64,000 nucleotides of DNA from Spirochaetota bacterium. Lineage in GTDB: Bacteria > Spirochaetota > UBA4802 > JAKQUI01. Every line of letters begins with the position of its first letter. Within the stretch, counting starts at the first letter, position 1. The notes under the pieces were generated by a model. The model ran no database searches and had not been told where the DNA came from. It worked only from the letters and a program-made list of their open reading frames with translations. Where the stretch lies: NCBI GenBank assembly GCA_029562645.1, contig JAKQUI010000084.1, forward strand, positions 124,001 through 188,000. The letters run 5' to 3'. This document shows positions 53,577-62,429 of this stretch, piece by piece. Both the position numbers and the translations under genes were made by a program.

Positions 53577-55346
53577 CTACGCCATGATGTCGTCAATGTC
53601 GCCCGCCTCCATCCGCTGAAGCCGCTCGCGCAGCGCATCCAGCGACCCGGTCATCTCCGCGATGGAGCGCTGCCGCACGGTCTGCGAGAAATCGCGTCCG
53701 GCCCATTCGAAGCGCGCGCTGAACGTGAAGCAGAAGTCCTTCGCCTCGCGCAGGGCGTCGCGCACGGTTTTCATCGAGACCGTGTAGCGGTTCGGCGCGG
53801 GCGACTGCGCGGCCAGGATAACGCGATCCGCGCTCGGCACCGCGCGCACCCCGATCTCGGCGGCCCCGAGCGGCCCGGCGGCCGACTCCGGAAGCGAGGC
53901 GTCGCGAAGGCAATCGAACAGAAGGAGCCCCATCGAATAGAACGCATCAGTGACCGTCGAAAGCGCGTTCATAAAGATGGCCTCCTCCCGGCTCAGCGTC
54001 TCCTTCTTGAGCAAGGGCCACCCGTATCCCTTGCGGACGCACTCGAGAAATACCCGGCTCTCGCGCTTGATGGCCTCGATCTGCCGCTCGAACACGTCCG
54101 GCTTGAACAATGAGATGAAGCGCTTGTCCTGCTCCACGCGCACGTACACCCCCTCCGCGATGAGCGGCTCGTAGGCGAAGGCGAACACCTCGCAGGCGTC
54201 CGCCGCGGAACCGGCCAAGTTGTTCTTCTTGATTCGGAAGGTCTCGTCATTATTATGATAGAGATAATACAGAAGATACTCGACGATGTCCAGGGCCCCG
54301 TGCTTCACGGGATACCGCCGCGAAAGCGCCGCGCCGATGTCCGTGACCAGCTCGATGTCGCGCGTGAGCGCCGCGATCGCCTCGCGAAGCCGCTCCTGGA
54401 ACTTGCGCTTGCGCGCGATCATCGCCTCGTAGAGGTGCGCATCGGCGCGATACTCGGCGTCGTCGACCTCCTCGAGGCGGACCATCGCGCGGATGTCCTC
54501 GCCGGTCAGCGTCCGGTGATAGGCGCACTCGAACAGCGGGACCACGAACTCGCGGTCGGTCTCGCCCGAGAGGAGCTGGCGCACCGCGGCCACGGCCCGC
54601 TCCGTCTGGCGGGAATCGCCGCCGTCGGAGCTCACGATGCGTCGCTGCGACTTGCGCAGCGCTTCGACCAGCCGGTCGCCATACACGCCGTTTCTCGTGA
54701 GCGAGAAATAGTACCCGAGAAAGGGATTGATCTTCTTGACGGCGCTGCGCGGTTTTCTGATGTCCAGCAGGACGTTAAAGATGCTCGCGTCGGCCGTGAG
54801 GCGCTCCATCTCGCCGATGAGATTGAACTCGAGCGGCGAGAGTACGTCGGCCCCGGCGCGGCTGAGCCAGCCCTGCGCGTACATCCGCCGGAAGGGCTCG
54901 CGCAGCTCCTCCATGATCACGACAAGCTTTTGCACGAAGCGATACACCTGCATGGAGGGCCAGAAGAGGTCGCCGCCGGAGAAAAAGCTCCAGAAGCTCC
55001 AGGATATTGTTCCGGCCGCCTTGTATTTTTGCCGGAACTCGCGCCGTATCCCAAAGTACGAAAAGAGCGACACGAAGGCGCTCGAGGGGCTTTTTACAAG
55101 AATGGAACGGTCGTAGGCGCGCCGCTGGTACTGCGGGAGGATGTGCAGGCCGCCGATGGCGCCCTGCTGGCGCTTGAGCTTCTCCTCGTCGTCCACCAGA
55201 TCGTCCATGAGGCCGCGCAGCTTCGCCCGCATCTCGACGATCTCGCCGGAGTCGGCGCTGAACTTGCGCAGGCGCTCCGCCTGCTCCCGCTCGCCCCGCG
55301 TGGCAGGACGGGCGATCACTTCCTTGATGTACTTTCGCTCATCCAT
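53577..55346 (-). CDS. Large hypothetical protein
   Basis: A 589-residue soluble, mostly helical protein. It begins with a charged coiled-coil stretch (residues about 20-65) and has an aromatic-rich segment (SWSFWSFFSGGDLFWPS, about 113-130). No motif that I recognise, no signal peptide and no membrane anchor. It is first in a two-gene operon with the HATPase-like gene and may partner with it. Confidence 0.6.
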   Translation of the reverse strand: MDERKYIKEVIARPATRGEREQAERLRKFSADSGEIVEMRAKLRGLMDDLVDDEEKLKRQQGAIGGLHILPQYQRRAYDRSILVKSPSSAFVSLFSYFGIRREFRQKYKAAGTISWSFWSFFSGGDLFWPSMQVYRFVQKLVVIMEELREPFRRMYAQGWLSRAGADVLSPLEFNLIGEMERLTADASIFNVLLDIRKPRSAVKKINPFLGYYFSLTRNGVYGDRLVEALRKSQRRIVSSDGGDSRQTERAVAAVRQLLSGETDREFVVPLFECAYHRTLTGEDIRAMVRLEEVDDAEYRADAHLYEAMIARKRKFQERLREAIAALTRDIELVTDIGAALSRRYPVKHGALDIVEYLLYYLYHNNDETFRIKKNNLAGSAADACEVFAFAYEPLIAEGVYVRVEQDKRFISLFKPDVFERQIEAIKRESRVFLECVRKGYGWPLLKKETLSREEAIFMNALSTVTDAFYSMGLLLFDCLRDASLPESAAGPLGAAEIGVRAVPSADRVILAAQSPAPNRYTVSMKTVRDALREAKDFCFTFSARFEWAGRDFSQTVRQRSIAEMTGSLDALRERLQRMEAGDIDDIMA

Positions 55347-55511
55347 CCCGCATCAGCTCTCGCATCGACTCGGTCGGTCCGCCCCCCATCATGGGATTCG
55401 ATTATAGGATACCGCCCGCGGTTCGTTCTGTCCAGAACATATTTTTTACTTGCGCGGGAAATCGCGCTAGAGTATTGCCCATACTACCTATTCCGATCCG
55501 GCAATCGACAC

Positions 55512-56819
55512 ATGGACCAGCACCCCCATCAACCCACCGAACAAAAGACTGACGATTGCCGGGACCGCCTCGGCTTCCTCCAAGGGCTCATTGACGCCAT
55601 CCCCAATCCCATCTTCTACAAGGACCGTGACGGACGCTACCTGGGCTGCAACAAGGCCTTCGAGGCCTATCTCGGGACCACGCGAACCGAGATCGTCGGA
55701 AAAACGGTGTTCGATCTGTCCCCGCCAGACCTCGCGGCGCGCTATCACGAGATGGACGAGCGGCTCTTTCGCGACGGCGGCGTGCAGGAATACGAGGCGT
55801 CGGTGCTCCATGACGACGGCAACCGGCACGAGGTGGAGTTCCACAAGGCGGTGTTCCTCGCGCCGGACGGGCGGCCCCAGGGGCTTGTCGGGGTGATCCT
55901 GGACATCACCGAGCGCAAACGCGCCGAGGAGGCGTTGCGCGTCTCCGAGGAGCGGTTCCGGATCATCTACGAGCAGTCCCCCATCGGCATCGAGCTGTAC
56001 GACGAGCGCGGCGAGCTCCTCGAGATCAACGCCGCCTGCCTGGAGATCTTTGGCGTGGCCGATCCCGACGCGGTGCGCGGCTTCCGCCTCTTCGAGGACC
56101 CCAACGTAAGCGCGAGCGCGAAGCTGCGCCTGCAGGGCGGCGAGGAGGTCCGCTACCGCACGCCCTTCTCCTTCGACCTGGTCCGCGAGCACGGGCTGTA
56201 TAAAACCTCCATGTCCGGCATCATCCATATCGACGTCATCATCACCCCCATTTCGGCGGCCGATGGAGCGCCGCCCGCTCGGTACCTCGTCCAGGTGCAG
56301 GACGTCACCGAGGCCGTCCTTCGCGAGGAGAACCTGAACTACCTCAGCATGCACGACCAGCTCACCGGCCTGTACAACCGCGCCTATTTCGAGATGGAGA
56401 TGGAGCGCGTGCAGAAGAGCCGCATGGATACGGCGGGCGTCATCGTGTGCGACATCGACGGCCTCAAGGCGATCAACGACACCCGGGGACACCAGGCCGG
56501 CGACGAGCTCATCCGCGCCGCGGCGGGCATCATCAGAAAATCGTTCCGCGACAGCGACGTGGTGGCGCGCATCGGGGGCGACGAGTTCGTCGCGATCGTC
56601 CCGAACTGCACCCCGGAGATACTCGTGACCGCCTCGCTGCGCATCGACCGGAACATCGCGGCGCACAATCTCGCCGGGAGCGGGCCCGCGGTGGCCGTCT
56701 CCATCGGCGCCGCCTGCGGCCGCCTGGCCGACCGCCGCGTCATCGACATCTTCAACGACGCCGACGCGAACATGTACGCCGACAAGGCGAAACGCAGGTC
56801 CGGGCGCGGCGCATCGTGA
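55512..56819 (+). CDS. PAS-PAS-GGDEF diguanylate cyclase
   Basis: A 435-residue cytoplasmic regulator making c-di-GMP. Two PAS domains (about residues 20-140 and 145-270, the first with DITERKRAEEAL linker) precede a GGDEF domain with intact GGDEF at 355-359 and an inhibitory I-site RDSD at 346-349. An intact I-site implies product feedback. Its stop overlaps the start of the lipoate-ligase accessory gene (GTGA), an unusual pairing. The ribosome binding site is weak. Confidence 0.9.
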   Translation: MDQHPHQPTEQKTDDCRDRLGFLQGLIDAIPNPIFYKDRDGRYLGCNKAFEAYLGTTRTEIVGKTVFDLSPPDLAARYHEMDERLFRDGGVQEYEASVLHDDGNRHEVEFHKAVFLAPDGRPQGLVGVILDITERKRAEEALRVSEERFRIIYEQSPIGIELYDERGELLEINAACLEIFGVADPDAVRGFRLFEDPNVSASAKLRLQGGEEVRYRTPFSFDLVREHGLYKTSMSGIIHIDVIITPISAADGAPPARYLVQVQDVTEAVLREENLNYLSMHDQLTGLYNRAYFEMEMERVQKSRMDTAGVIVCDIDGLKAINDTRGHQAGDELIRAAAGIIRKSFRDSDVVARIGGDEFVAIVPNCTPEILVTASLRIDRNIAAHNLAGSGPAVAVSIGAACGRLADRRVIDIFNDADANMYADKAKRRSGRGAS

Positions 56820-57115
56820 CCGACGGTCGCCTCGAGGCCTCCTGTAAACCGACGGGCGGGAAGCTCGTCCGTGTGTCCCTTTCGCTTGCCGGCGGGCGGA
56901 TCGAGCGCATCGCCATCACGGGCGATTTTTTCATCATGCCGGAATCGGGCGTCGAGGATATCGAGGCCGCCCTCGTCGGCGCCGACCCCGGTGCGGTCCG
57001 TGCGCGTATCGATGCCGTTGTGCGCAATCGCGGCCTTCGCCTGGCCGGCGTCTCCCCCGCATCGATCGCCGAGGCCGTGCGGCGCGCCCTCGAAGGCGGG
57101 GAGCGCCCGGCATGA
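56816..57115 (+). CDS. Lipoate-protein ligase accessory domain (LplB-like)
   Basis: A 99-residue protein matching the C-terminal accessory domain of lipoate-protein ligases: EASCKPTGGKLVRVSLSL, then IERIAITGDFFIMPES and a helical end. In Thermoplasma-type systems this domain is a separate protein (LplB) needed for lipoate activation. It overlaps the GGDEF gene at GTGA and the lplA gene at ATGA, so the three are translationally coupled. Confidence 0.85.
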   Translation: MTDGRLEASCKPTGGKLVRVSLSLAGGRIERIAITGDFFIMPESGVEDIEAALVGADPGAVRARIDAVVRNRGLRLAGVSPASIAEAVRRALEGGERPA

Positions 57116-57903
57116 GCGACACGCCGTGGCGCGGCATCATCACCCCGCCCGCACCGGGCCCGTACAACATGGGGCTCGATTACGCCCTCCTCGAGTCCGT
57201 CGCCGGCGGTTCCGCGCCGGTCGTCCGCTGCTACCGCTGGGCGCCATGCGCGATCACCATCGGCTATTTCCAGGACCCGGAACGCGAGGTGGACCTCGCA
57301 GCGGCGGCCCGCGACGGCGTGGCGGTGATCCGGCGCGTCACCGGCGGCGGCGCCGTGTTCCACGACTGCGAGCTCACCTACAGCATCGCCCTCCCCGAGC
57401 GCGCCTCGCCGGAACTGCGGTCCATCGCGGGCTCCTACGACATGATCTGCGGCGCCGTCGCGCGCGCGATCTCCCGCCTCGGGATCGACGCCTCCTTCGC
57501 GCCGGTGAACGACATCATCGTGGGCGGGAGGAAGATCTCCGGGAGCGCGCAGACGCGCTGCGGCGGTGCGATATTGCAACACGGCACCGTGCTCATCGAC
57601 GCCGACCGCGCGCGGATGTCCGCCTATCTGCGCGCGGACCCGGAGAAGTCGCGGGAGCGCGACGCGGCTGGACCGGCCGAGCGGGTCGTCCCGCTGCGCG
57701 ACCTCATCGGCGATCGGGCGCTCGCGCCGGAAACATACTCGACGCTCTGCGACGCGATCATCGGCTCATTCGCCGGAACATTCGGCCGCGCGATTGAACC
57801 GTCGTCACCGACGGGCCCCGAGAGCCAACGCGCCGCCGCGCTCGCCCGGGATCTCTTTGGCGACGACGATTGGAACGCTCGCCGGATCCGCCCGCCGCTG
57901 TAA
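57112..57903 (+). CDS. lplA: Lipoate-protein ligase catalytic subunit
   Basis: A 263-residue ligase of the LplA/BirA fold. It has RRVTGGGAVFHD (74-85) and the invariant Lys141 in NDIIVGGRKISGSAQ that holds the acyl-adenylate. It lacks its own accessory C-terminal domain, which is encoded by the preceding overlapping gene. It would use ATP to join free lipoate (or octanoate) to the carrier Lys, the GcvH-like protein in this window being a candidate substrate. Confidence 0.9.
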   Translation: MSDTPWRGIITPPAPGPYNMGLDYALLESVAGGSAPVVRCYRWAPCAITIGYFQDPEREVDLAAAARDGVAVIRRVTGGGAVFHDCELTYSIALPERASPELRSIAGSYDMICGAVARAISRLGIDASFAPVNDIIVGGRKISGSAQTRCGGAILQHGTVLIDADRARMSAYLRADPEKSRERDAAGPAERVVPLRDLIGDRALAPETYSTLCDAIIGSFAGTFGRAIEPSSPTGPESQRAAALARDLFGDDDWNARRIRPPL

Positions 57904-57960
57904 CCACGGGCATGCCCCGCCCGCGCCGGACGGCGTCCCGCCGGAATATTTCCTTGACAT

Positions 57961-57989
57961 CTGACGCAGGCGTTTTTTTGTGATATAGT
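57961..57989 (+). promoter_or_regulatory. Possible sigma70-like promoter
   Basis: CTGACG (57961-57966), 17-base spacer and TATAGT (57984-57989) upstream of the zinc-ribbon gene at 58084. A perfect TTGACA at 57954 sits 24 bases from the same -10 box, too far for normal spacing. Confidence 0.35.
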
Positions 57990-58083
57990 GCGTATCGGGC
58001 AAAGCGCATTTACGGAAGGATCGTGCCGCGTTCCGTCGATGAAGCGGTGCGACGCTCATCATACAACAAAGGAGAGACCGACC

Positions 58084-58359
58084 ATGTCACATCATGATAA
58101 AGACCATGTTCCCATGCCGCTGAATACGCCGGCCTTTTCGTGCACGGGCTGCGGCGCCGTTGCGCTCAACGCGGATTCGCTGTGCCAGCCCGCGGGGCGG
58201 GTGCGCAAATCCGACTGGTGCGGGACCGAAAGCATCGACATGCCGCCGTTTTGCCTCAACGACCGGCACACGCTGCGCTACCGGTGCAAGAAGTGCGGGC
58301 GGATATCCATCGACGCGCCGTTGTTGTGCGAGCCGGAGAAGGTCCCCGTCAAGGAGTGA
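58084..58359 (+). CDS. Small zinc-binding protein
   Basis: A 91-residue protein with two CxxC pairs (CTGCG and CKKCG) and further cysteines around residues 36-57 and near 85, probably a zinc ribbon. No signal peptide or enzymatic motif. AGGAGAG precedes ATG 58084. Family not recognised. Confidence 0.65.
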   Translation: MSHHDKDHVPMPLNTPAFSCTGCGAVALNADSLCQPAGRVRKSDWCGTESIDMPPFCLNDRHTLRYRCKKCGRISIDAPLLCEPEKVPVKE

Positions 58360-58367
58360 CGGAGTCC

Positions 58368-59714
58368 CTACGCGAGCCGGTATACCCGTATCGGCTCGCG
58401 CAGGCCCTTGACCTCCACCGGCCCCAGGTCCTCCCCGACGAACCCCTCGCCCGCAACGGCCTCCCGCACGGCGGACGACACCAGCATCTGTGACCCGAAC
58501 TGTTTATTGAGCTGCTCGATGCGCGAGGCGAGGTTCACCACGTCGCCGATGATCGTGTACTCCTTGCGGACCGACGACCCGACGTTCCCCGTGACGGCGC
58601 GCCCGGCGTGGAGCCCGATCCCCACCGTCGTCGCCGGGACCCGCCCGGCCCGGACCTCCTCGGCCAGACGTTCGATGATGGCGCGCCCCGCGCGCACGGC
58701 GTTCAGGCTGTCCCGCCCGTCCGAGAGCGGCGCGCCGAAGACCGCCATGAAGCCGTCCCCCAGGAACTTGTTGATGATGCCGTTATGCGCATTCACGATG
58801 TCGATCATGAAATCGAAGAGCGTGTTGAGATACCCGATGACATATTCGGGATCGCGCCCGGCGGAGAAGGCGGTGAAGTTCCGGATGTCGAGAAACATCA
58901 TGCACACATGCCGCATCTCGCTCGAAAACTCGCCCTTCTGCTCGAGCAGCTTGTTCACCACCGCCGGGGAGACGTGCTGGCCGAAGGTGTCCATGACGCG
59001 TTCGCGCTCCTGGACGGCCTGGTGCGCGCGGAAGATGCGCCGCCGGACCTGCAGGGCCACGAAGCCGGTCACGATGCCCGCGACCAGGAGGAGCGCCGCG
59101 CGTCCGATGTGCTGCGCCTGCGAGAGCAAAAGCGGGTTCACCGCCTCGGCATGCGGCAGGCCGACGAGCCAGAGGGCGAGCGCCAGGTATTCGACGGCGG
59201 CCAGGGCCCCGGTGAACAGGCACAGCGCGATGCTCAGCCGGAAGGACGACAGGGCGATGAAGATGAAGTAGAGGAACACGATGGGCGCATTGAGCGCCAG
59301 CGACGGGGCCTCCGCGTACAGGATCGAACCGATGAAGACGATGACGGTGGGGCCGCTCACCTCGACGATGGCGTTTCCGTACCGCATCAGGCGCGGGAAC
59401 GGCCGGTCCGTCCGCATGAAGTACCCGAACATCCAGCGCACGAAGATCTCGTAGACCCCCGAAACGGCGAAGAAGATGATGTACCACGCCTGCACGGGCA
59501 GCCCATAGCGGACATGGAACATCTCGCGCGGAAAGCCCTGCGGGAAGAGCAGCGTTGCCGCGCCGATGAACAGCCCGCCGAGCAGAAAGAACGCCGCGAT
59601 GATGGTCGCGCGCAGGCGCTCGCTGGCGAGCATCTCGCCGGTAAAGGTATCCTCGAACGACCCGGCCCGGGAGCGGTCCCGGGACACGAACACGATATCC
59701 TTCAACGTGGCCAC
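58368..59714 (-). CDS. Class III adenylate/guanylate cyclase, membrane-bound
   Basis: A protein of about 448 residues with six or so hydrophobic segments (about residues 38-220) and a class III cyclase catalytic domain (about 265-440). Metal-binding Asp residues lie in FLDIRNFTAF and FLGDGFMAVFGAP; the substrate loop is YTIIGDVVNLASRI. The product, cAMP or cGMP, could control the cNMP-SpoIIE protein at 13102. The start is uncertain: GTG 59714 has GAGGA 8 bases upstream, whereas GTG 59732 would overlap the end of the SpoIIE gene. A hairpin (58371-58400) lies in its final codons. Confidence 0.88.
   Translation of the reverse strand: MATLKDIVFVSRDRSRAGSFEDTFTGEMLASERLRATIIAAFFLLGGLFIGAATLLFPQGFPREMFHVRYGLPVQAWYIIFFAVSGVYEIFVRWMFGYFMRTDRPFPRLMRYGNAIVEVSGPTVIVFIGSILYAEAPSLALNAPIVFLYFIFIALSSFRLSIALCLFTGALAAVEYLALALWLVGLPHAEAVNPLLLSQAQHIGRAALLLVAGIVTGFVALQVRRRIFRAHQAVQERERVMDTFGQHVSPAVVNKLLEQKGEFSSEMRHVCMMFLDIRNFTAFSAGRDPEYVIGYLNTLFDFMIDIVNAHNGIINKFLGDGFMAVFGAPLSDGRDSLNAVRAGRAIIERLAEEVRAGRVPATTVGIGLHAGRAVTGNVGSSVRKEYTIIGDVVNLASRIEQLNKQFGSQMLVSSAVREAVAGEGFVGEDLGPVEVKGLREPIRVYRLA
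58371..58400. terminator. Terminator-like hairpin at the cyclase 3' end
   Basis: A perfect 9-bp stem (CGCGAGCCG at 58371-58379 with 58392-58400) and 12-base loop between the convergent zinc-ribbon and cyclase genes. It overlaps the last codons of the cyclase gene. No T tract. Confidence 0.45.
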
Positions 59715-59724
59715 GGTGCCATCC

Positions 59725-62265
59725 TCACGCACGCCGCTTCATGACGAAGAGCGTCACATCGTCCTTCATGGTGTATTCGTTCGCGGCGTCGAGGATTCCC
59801 CGCTTGATCCCCTCGGGATCGCGACCGCCGAGCGATTCGAACACCTGTTTCAATCTCTCGTTTGAGAACAGTTCCCCGTGGGGGCTCATCGCCTCGGTGA
59901 TGCCGTCCGTGTAAAGCAGGAGCGTATCGCCGACATGCAGCGTGAACTCGAAATCGCGGTTGAGTCGCCCCAGGTCCTCCATGAAGCCCAGCCACATCCC
60001 GTTTGTTTCGATCACGTCCACCGTCCCGGTGGCCGCCCGGAACACGTAGATGTCCTGGTGCAGGCCCGAGAAGAGGACCCTGCCGCCCTTCAGAAAGGCG
60101 AAGGCCGTGATCGTCATGTACTTGTCCTCGTCGAGCTTCTTGATGTTGTAGGTGATGGCGCGATTGATCACCCGCAACAGCACCGAGGGCTTGACGAGGG
60201 GCTTCCCGCGCAGGATCACCTGGATCGAGGTCTGCACCATCATCATCACCAGCCCCGCGGGGACGCCGTGCCCGGACACGTCCCCGATGATCACCCAGTC
60301 GACCTCGTCGTCGTTGATCACGTCGTAGTAATCGCCCCCCACCTCGCTGGCGGGCATCATGTGGGCCGCGATCTCGTAGCCGGGGATGGACGGATGCTCG
60401 GGAAGGAGGATCGTCTGGATGCGCTTGGCGAGCTCCATCTCGCCCCAGAGCGCGTCGCGCGCCACCTTGAGCTCGGCGGTGCGCCGGTCCACGATCTTCT
60501 CGAGGTTCTCGGCGTGGTTGTCCAGCCGCTTCTTGGCCGAACGAATGGTGCGCACCATCCGGTTGAAATTATACGTGAGAAAGCCGATCTCGTCCTCCAC
60601 CTTGATGGGGATGCGGATGTCGAGGTTCCCCTGGCGCACCTCCTGCAGTCCGTGCAGGAGCGTCTCGAGCGGATTGATGAGCGCCCCCAGGAAGAAGAAG
60701 CGGAACCCGACCATCACCACCATGAGCGTGGCCACGAGCATGATCACCATCTTGAGCGCCGCGGGGTGCAGATACGCGCGGTAGCTCTCGTAGGTAAAGC
60801 CCACTTCATGGATGATCCGCCCGGCGCCGTCGCCGCGCATATACGAGACGAAGTGGGCGCCGCGGCCCCCGCGGTAGATCCGTACTCCCGCCGGCTGCAT
60901 CGGCGCGATGTAGTCCAGCACCTCGCCCTTGAGCGCGAACCCCTCGGCGCGCGAGCGCTTCAGGTGGTCGCGCATCGCCGTCGCGAACGGGCGGAAGGCG
61001 TCGTCGGTCTTGTTCAGATAGACGGCCAGGCTCGCGCGGAAATCGTCGCTGGGAAGATTGCGGATCTTGTTCGCGCGATAACGAAGCGCCTTGGCGAGGT
61101 CCTCGACGCGCGCGACCATGAGCCGCGCCGGGTCGGGCGTTGCGCGGGGAATCGATGCCGCGATTCGCTCCAAGGCCGCGCGGTACCCGTCGAAGCGATT
61201 GTGCCCGGCGGCGAGCACCGCCGGCAGTTCTTTCTCGAACGAGTCGGCGGGAAGCGCCGCGATCTTCTCGACGATGGCGGCATTGAGAAACTCGACGGTG
61301 CGGGTGTGGAAATCGATGTCGCGCGCGGCGTCGCTGGCGATGTATCGGCGCGTGAAGCCGTCGGCCCCGGGCGAGAACGCCGTCACGTACGCGAGGTCGT
61401 GGGGATGCCGATCGTCGCGCAGCACCAGTTCCGCCGATTTCCGGTGGATCTCGTCGAAGGCCTCCTCCTTGTCCGTGAAGGTGACATAGCTGAGGCCCTG
61501 CAGCACCAGAAGCAGGGTCGCCAGGCTTATCCCCACGATCTTGGCCATGAACGTGGTCCGGTCGTTGGTGTAGTTGATGTAGAGAATCGCCATCATAAAA
61601 AAGCCGAGAATATTGAACAGGTCCCAGGTGATCTGGAAGGTCCCCCGGTCCAGGACGCCGTCGCGGCTGAGCATATTGGTGACGCTGGGCACCACGGTCG
61701 CGAGCAAATACGTAATCCCGATGGCCAGGACGATCCAGCGGTCGCGGCCCGAGATCGTGAACACCTTCCACAGGATCACGCCGAAGAAGATCAGTATGTA
61801 CAGGATAATACAGATCGCGACAACCCGGCTGATCCCTTCGGCGTCGAAATCGTAGTAATTGCCGGCGAAATGATACACGATACCGGCGCCATAGGTCTTC
61901 GCGAAGAAAACCGCGACGACCAGCAGGGCCACCGCGTACTGCGCGACGAGAAACCATTTTCCGAACGTTACGCGCTTCTCCTCGCAGAGATAGAAGGCGA
62001 ACATGGTGAAGTGCGTCTCGGCGATGAGGATCACCCCCACCGTCACCCAGCGATGGAACGCGGCGAGCGGATGATAGAAGCTCCCGGCGACCGTATAGGC
62101 GAGATTGAAGACCGTCATCGCGACCAGCCCCATCCCGATGTGAAAGGTCGAGCGGGACTTCTTCTCGATGTGCAGGAACAGGAAGGCGAGAAACAGATGG
62201 AAGCAGGCGGGTATGAGCGCGCCAACGGTAAAGTAATTCGCGTAAAAACTCTTCAGAAACTCCAT
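59725..62265 (-). CDS. 7TM-HAMP-SpoIIE phosphatase
   Basis: An 846-residue membrane phosphatase. About seven membrane segments (residues 10-245) precede a large periplasmic region (about 280-505), a further membrane segment (about 500-525), a HAMP linker (about 530-580), a coiled coil and a SpoIIE/PP2C domain (about 640-845; GGDYYDVI, IGDVSGHGVPAGL, LLYTDGITEA). It should sense an external or membrane signal and dephosphorylate an anti-anti-sigma-type partner. The cyclase gene begins at its stop. Confidence 0.88.
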   Translation of the reverse strand: MEFLKSFYANYFTVGALIPACFHLFLAFLFLHIEKKSRSTFHIGMGLVAMTVFNLAYTVAGSFYHPLAAFHRWVTVGVILIAETHFTMFAFYLCEEKRVTFGKWFLVAQYAVALLVVAVFFAKTYGAGIVYHFAGNYYDFDAEGISRVVAICIILYILIFFGVILWKVFTISGRDRWIVLAIGITYLLATVVPSVTNMLSRDGVLDRGTFQITWDLFNILGFFMMAILYINYTNDRTTFMAKIVGISLATLLLVLQGLSYVTFTDKEEAFDEIHRKSAELVLRDDRHPHDLAYVTAFSPGADGFTRRYIASDAARDIDFHTRTVEFLNAAIVEKIAALPADSFEKELPAVLAAGHNRFDGYRAALERIAASIPRATPDPARLMVARVEDLAKALRYRANKIRNLPSDDFRASLAVYLNKTDDAFRPFATAMRDHLKRSRAEGFALKGEVLDYIAPMQPAGVRIYRGGRGAHFVSYMRGDGAGRIIHEVGFTYESYRAYLHPAALKMVIMLVATLMVVMVGFRFFFLGALINPLETLLHGLQEVRQGNLDIRIPIKVEDEIGFLTYNFNRMVRTIRSAKKRLDNHAENLEKIVDRRTAELKVARDALWGEMELAKRIQTILLPEHPSIPGYEIAAHMMPASEVGGDYYDVINDDEVDWVIIGDVSGHGVPAGLVMMMVQTSIQVILRGKPLVKPSVLLRVINRAITYNIKKLDEDKYMTITAFAFLKGGRVLFSGLHQDIYVFRAATGTVDVIETNGMWLGFMEDLGRLNRDFEFTLHVGDTLLLYTDGITEAMSPHGELFSNERLKQVFESLGGRDPEGIKRGILDAANEYTMKDDVTLFVMKRRA

Positions 62266-62429
62266 GCCAATGCCACCCGAACGGAAATCTCTCTTTATAA
62301 TACGACAGGACGGCTTGAACGATAGTCGCCACCGGCGTCATTTCAAGCATATTTTACCGGGCGGGGAAAATATTTACGCCGGAACACGCGGAAATGAAAT
62401 GTACAGTATCGTACCGAAGGGATTCGCGC

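Noticed and set aside
54255-55511. N-terminal extension of the PAS-GGDEF protein
   Set aside because: The in-frame extension overlaps the 53577-55346 gene antisense; the PAS protein begins naturally at ATG 55512.
59878-62325. 815-codon open frame antisense to the 7TM-SpoIIE gene
   Set aside because: Asp/His/Arg-rich product without domains, produced by GC-rich codons of the sense gene.
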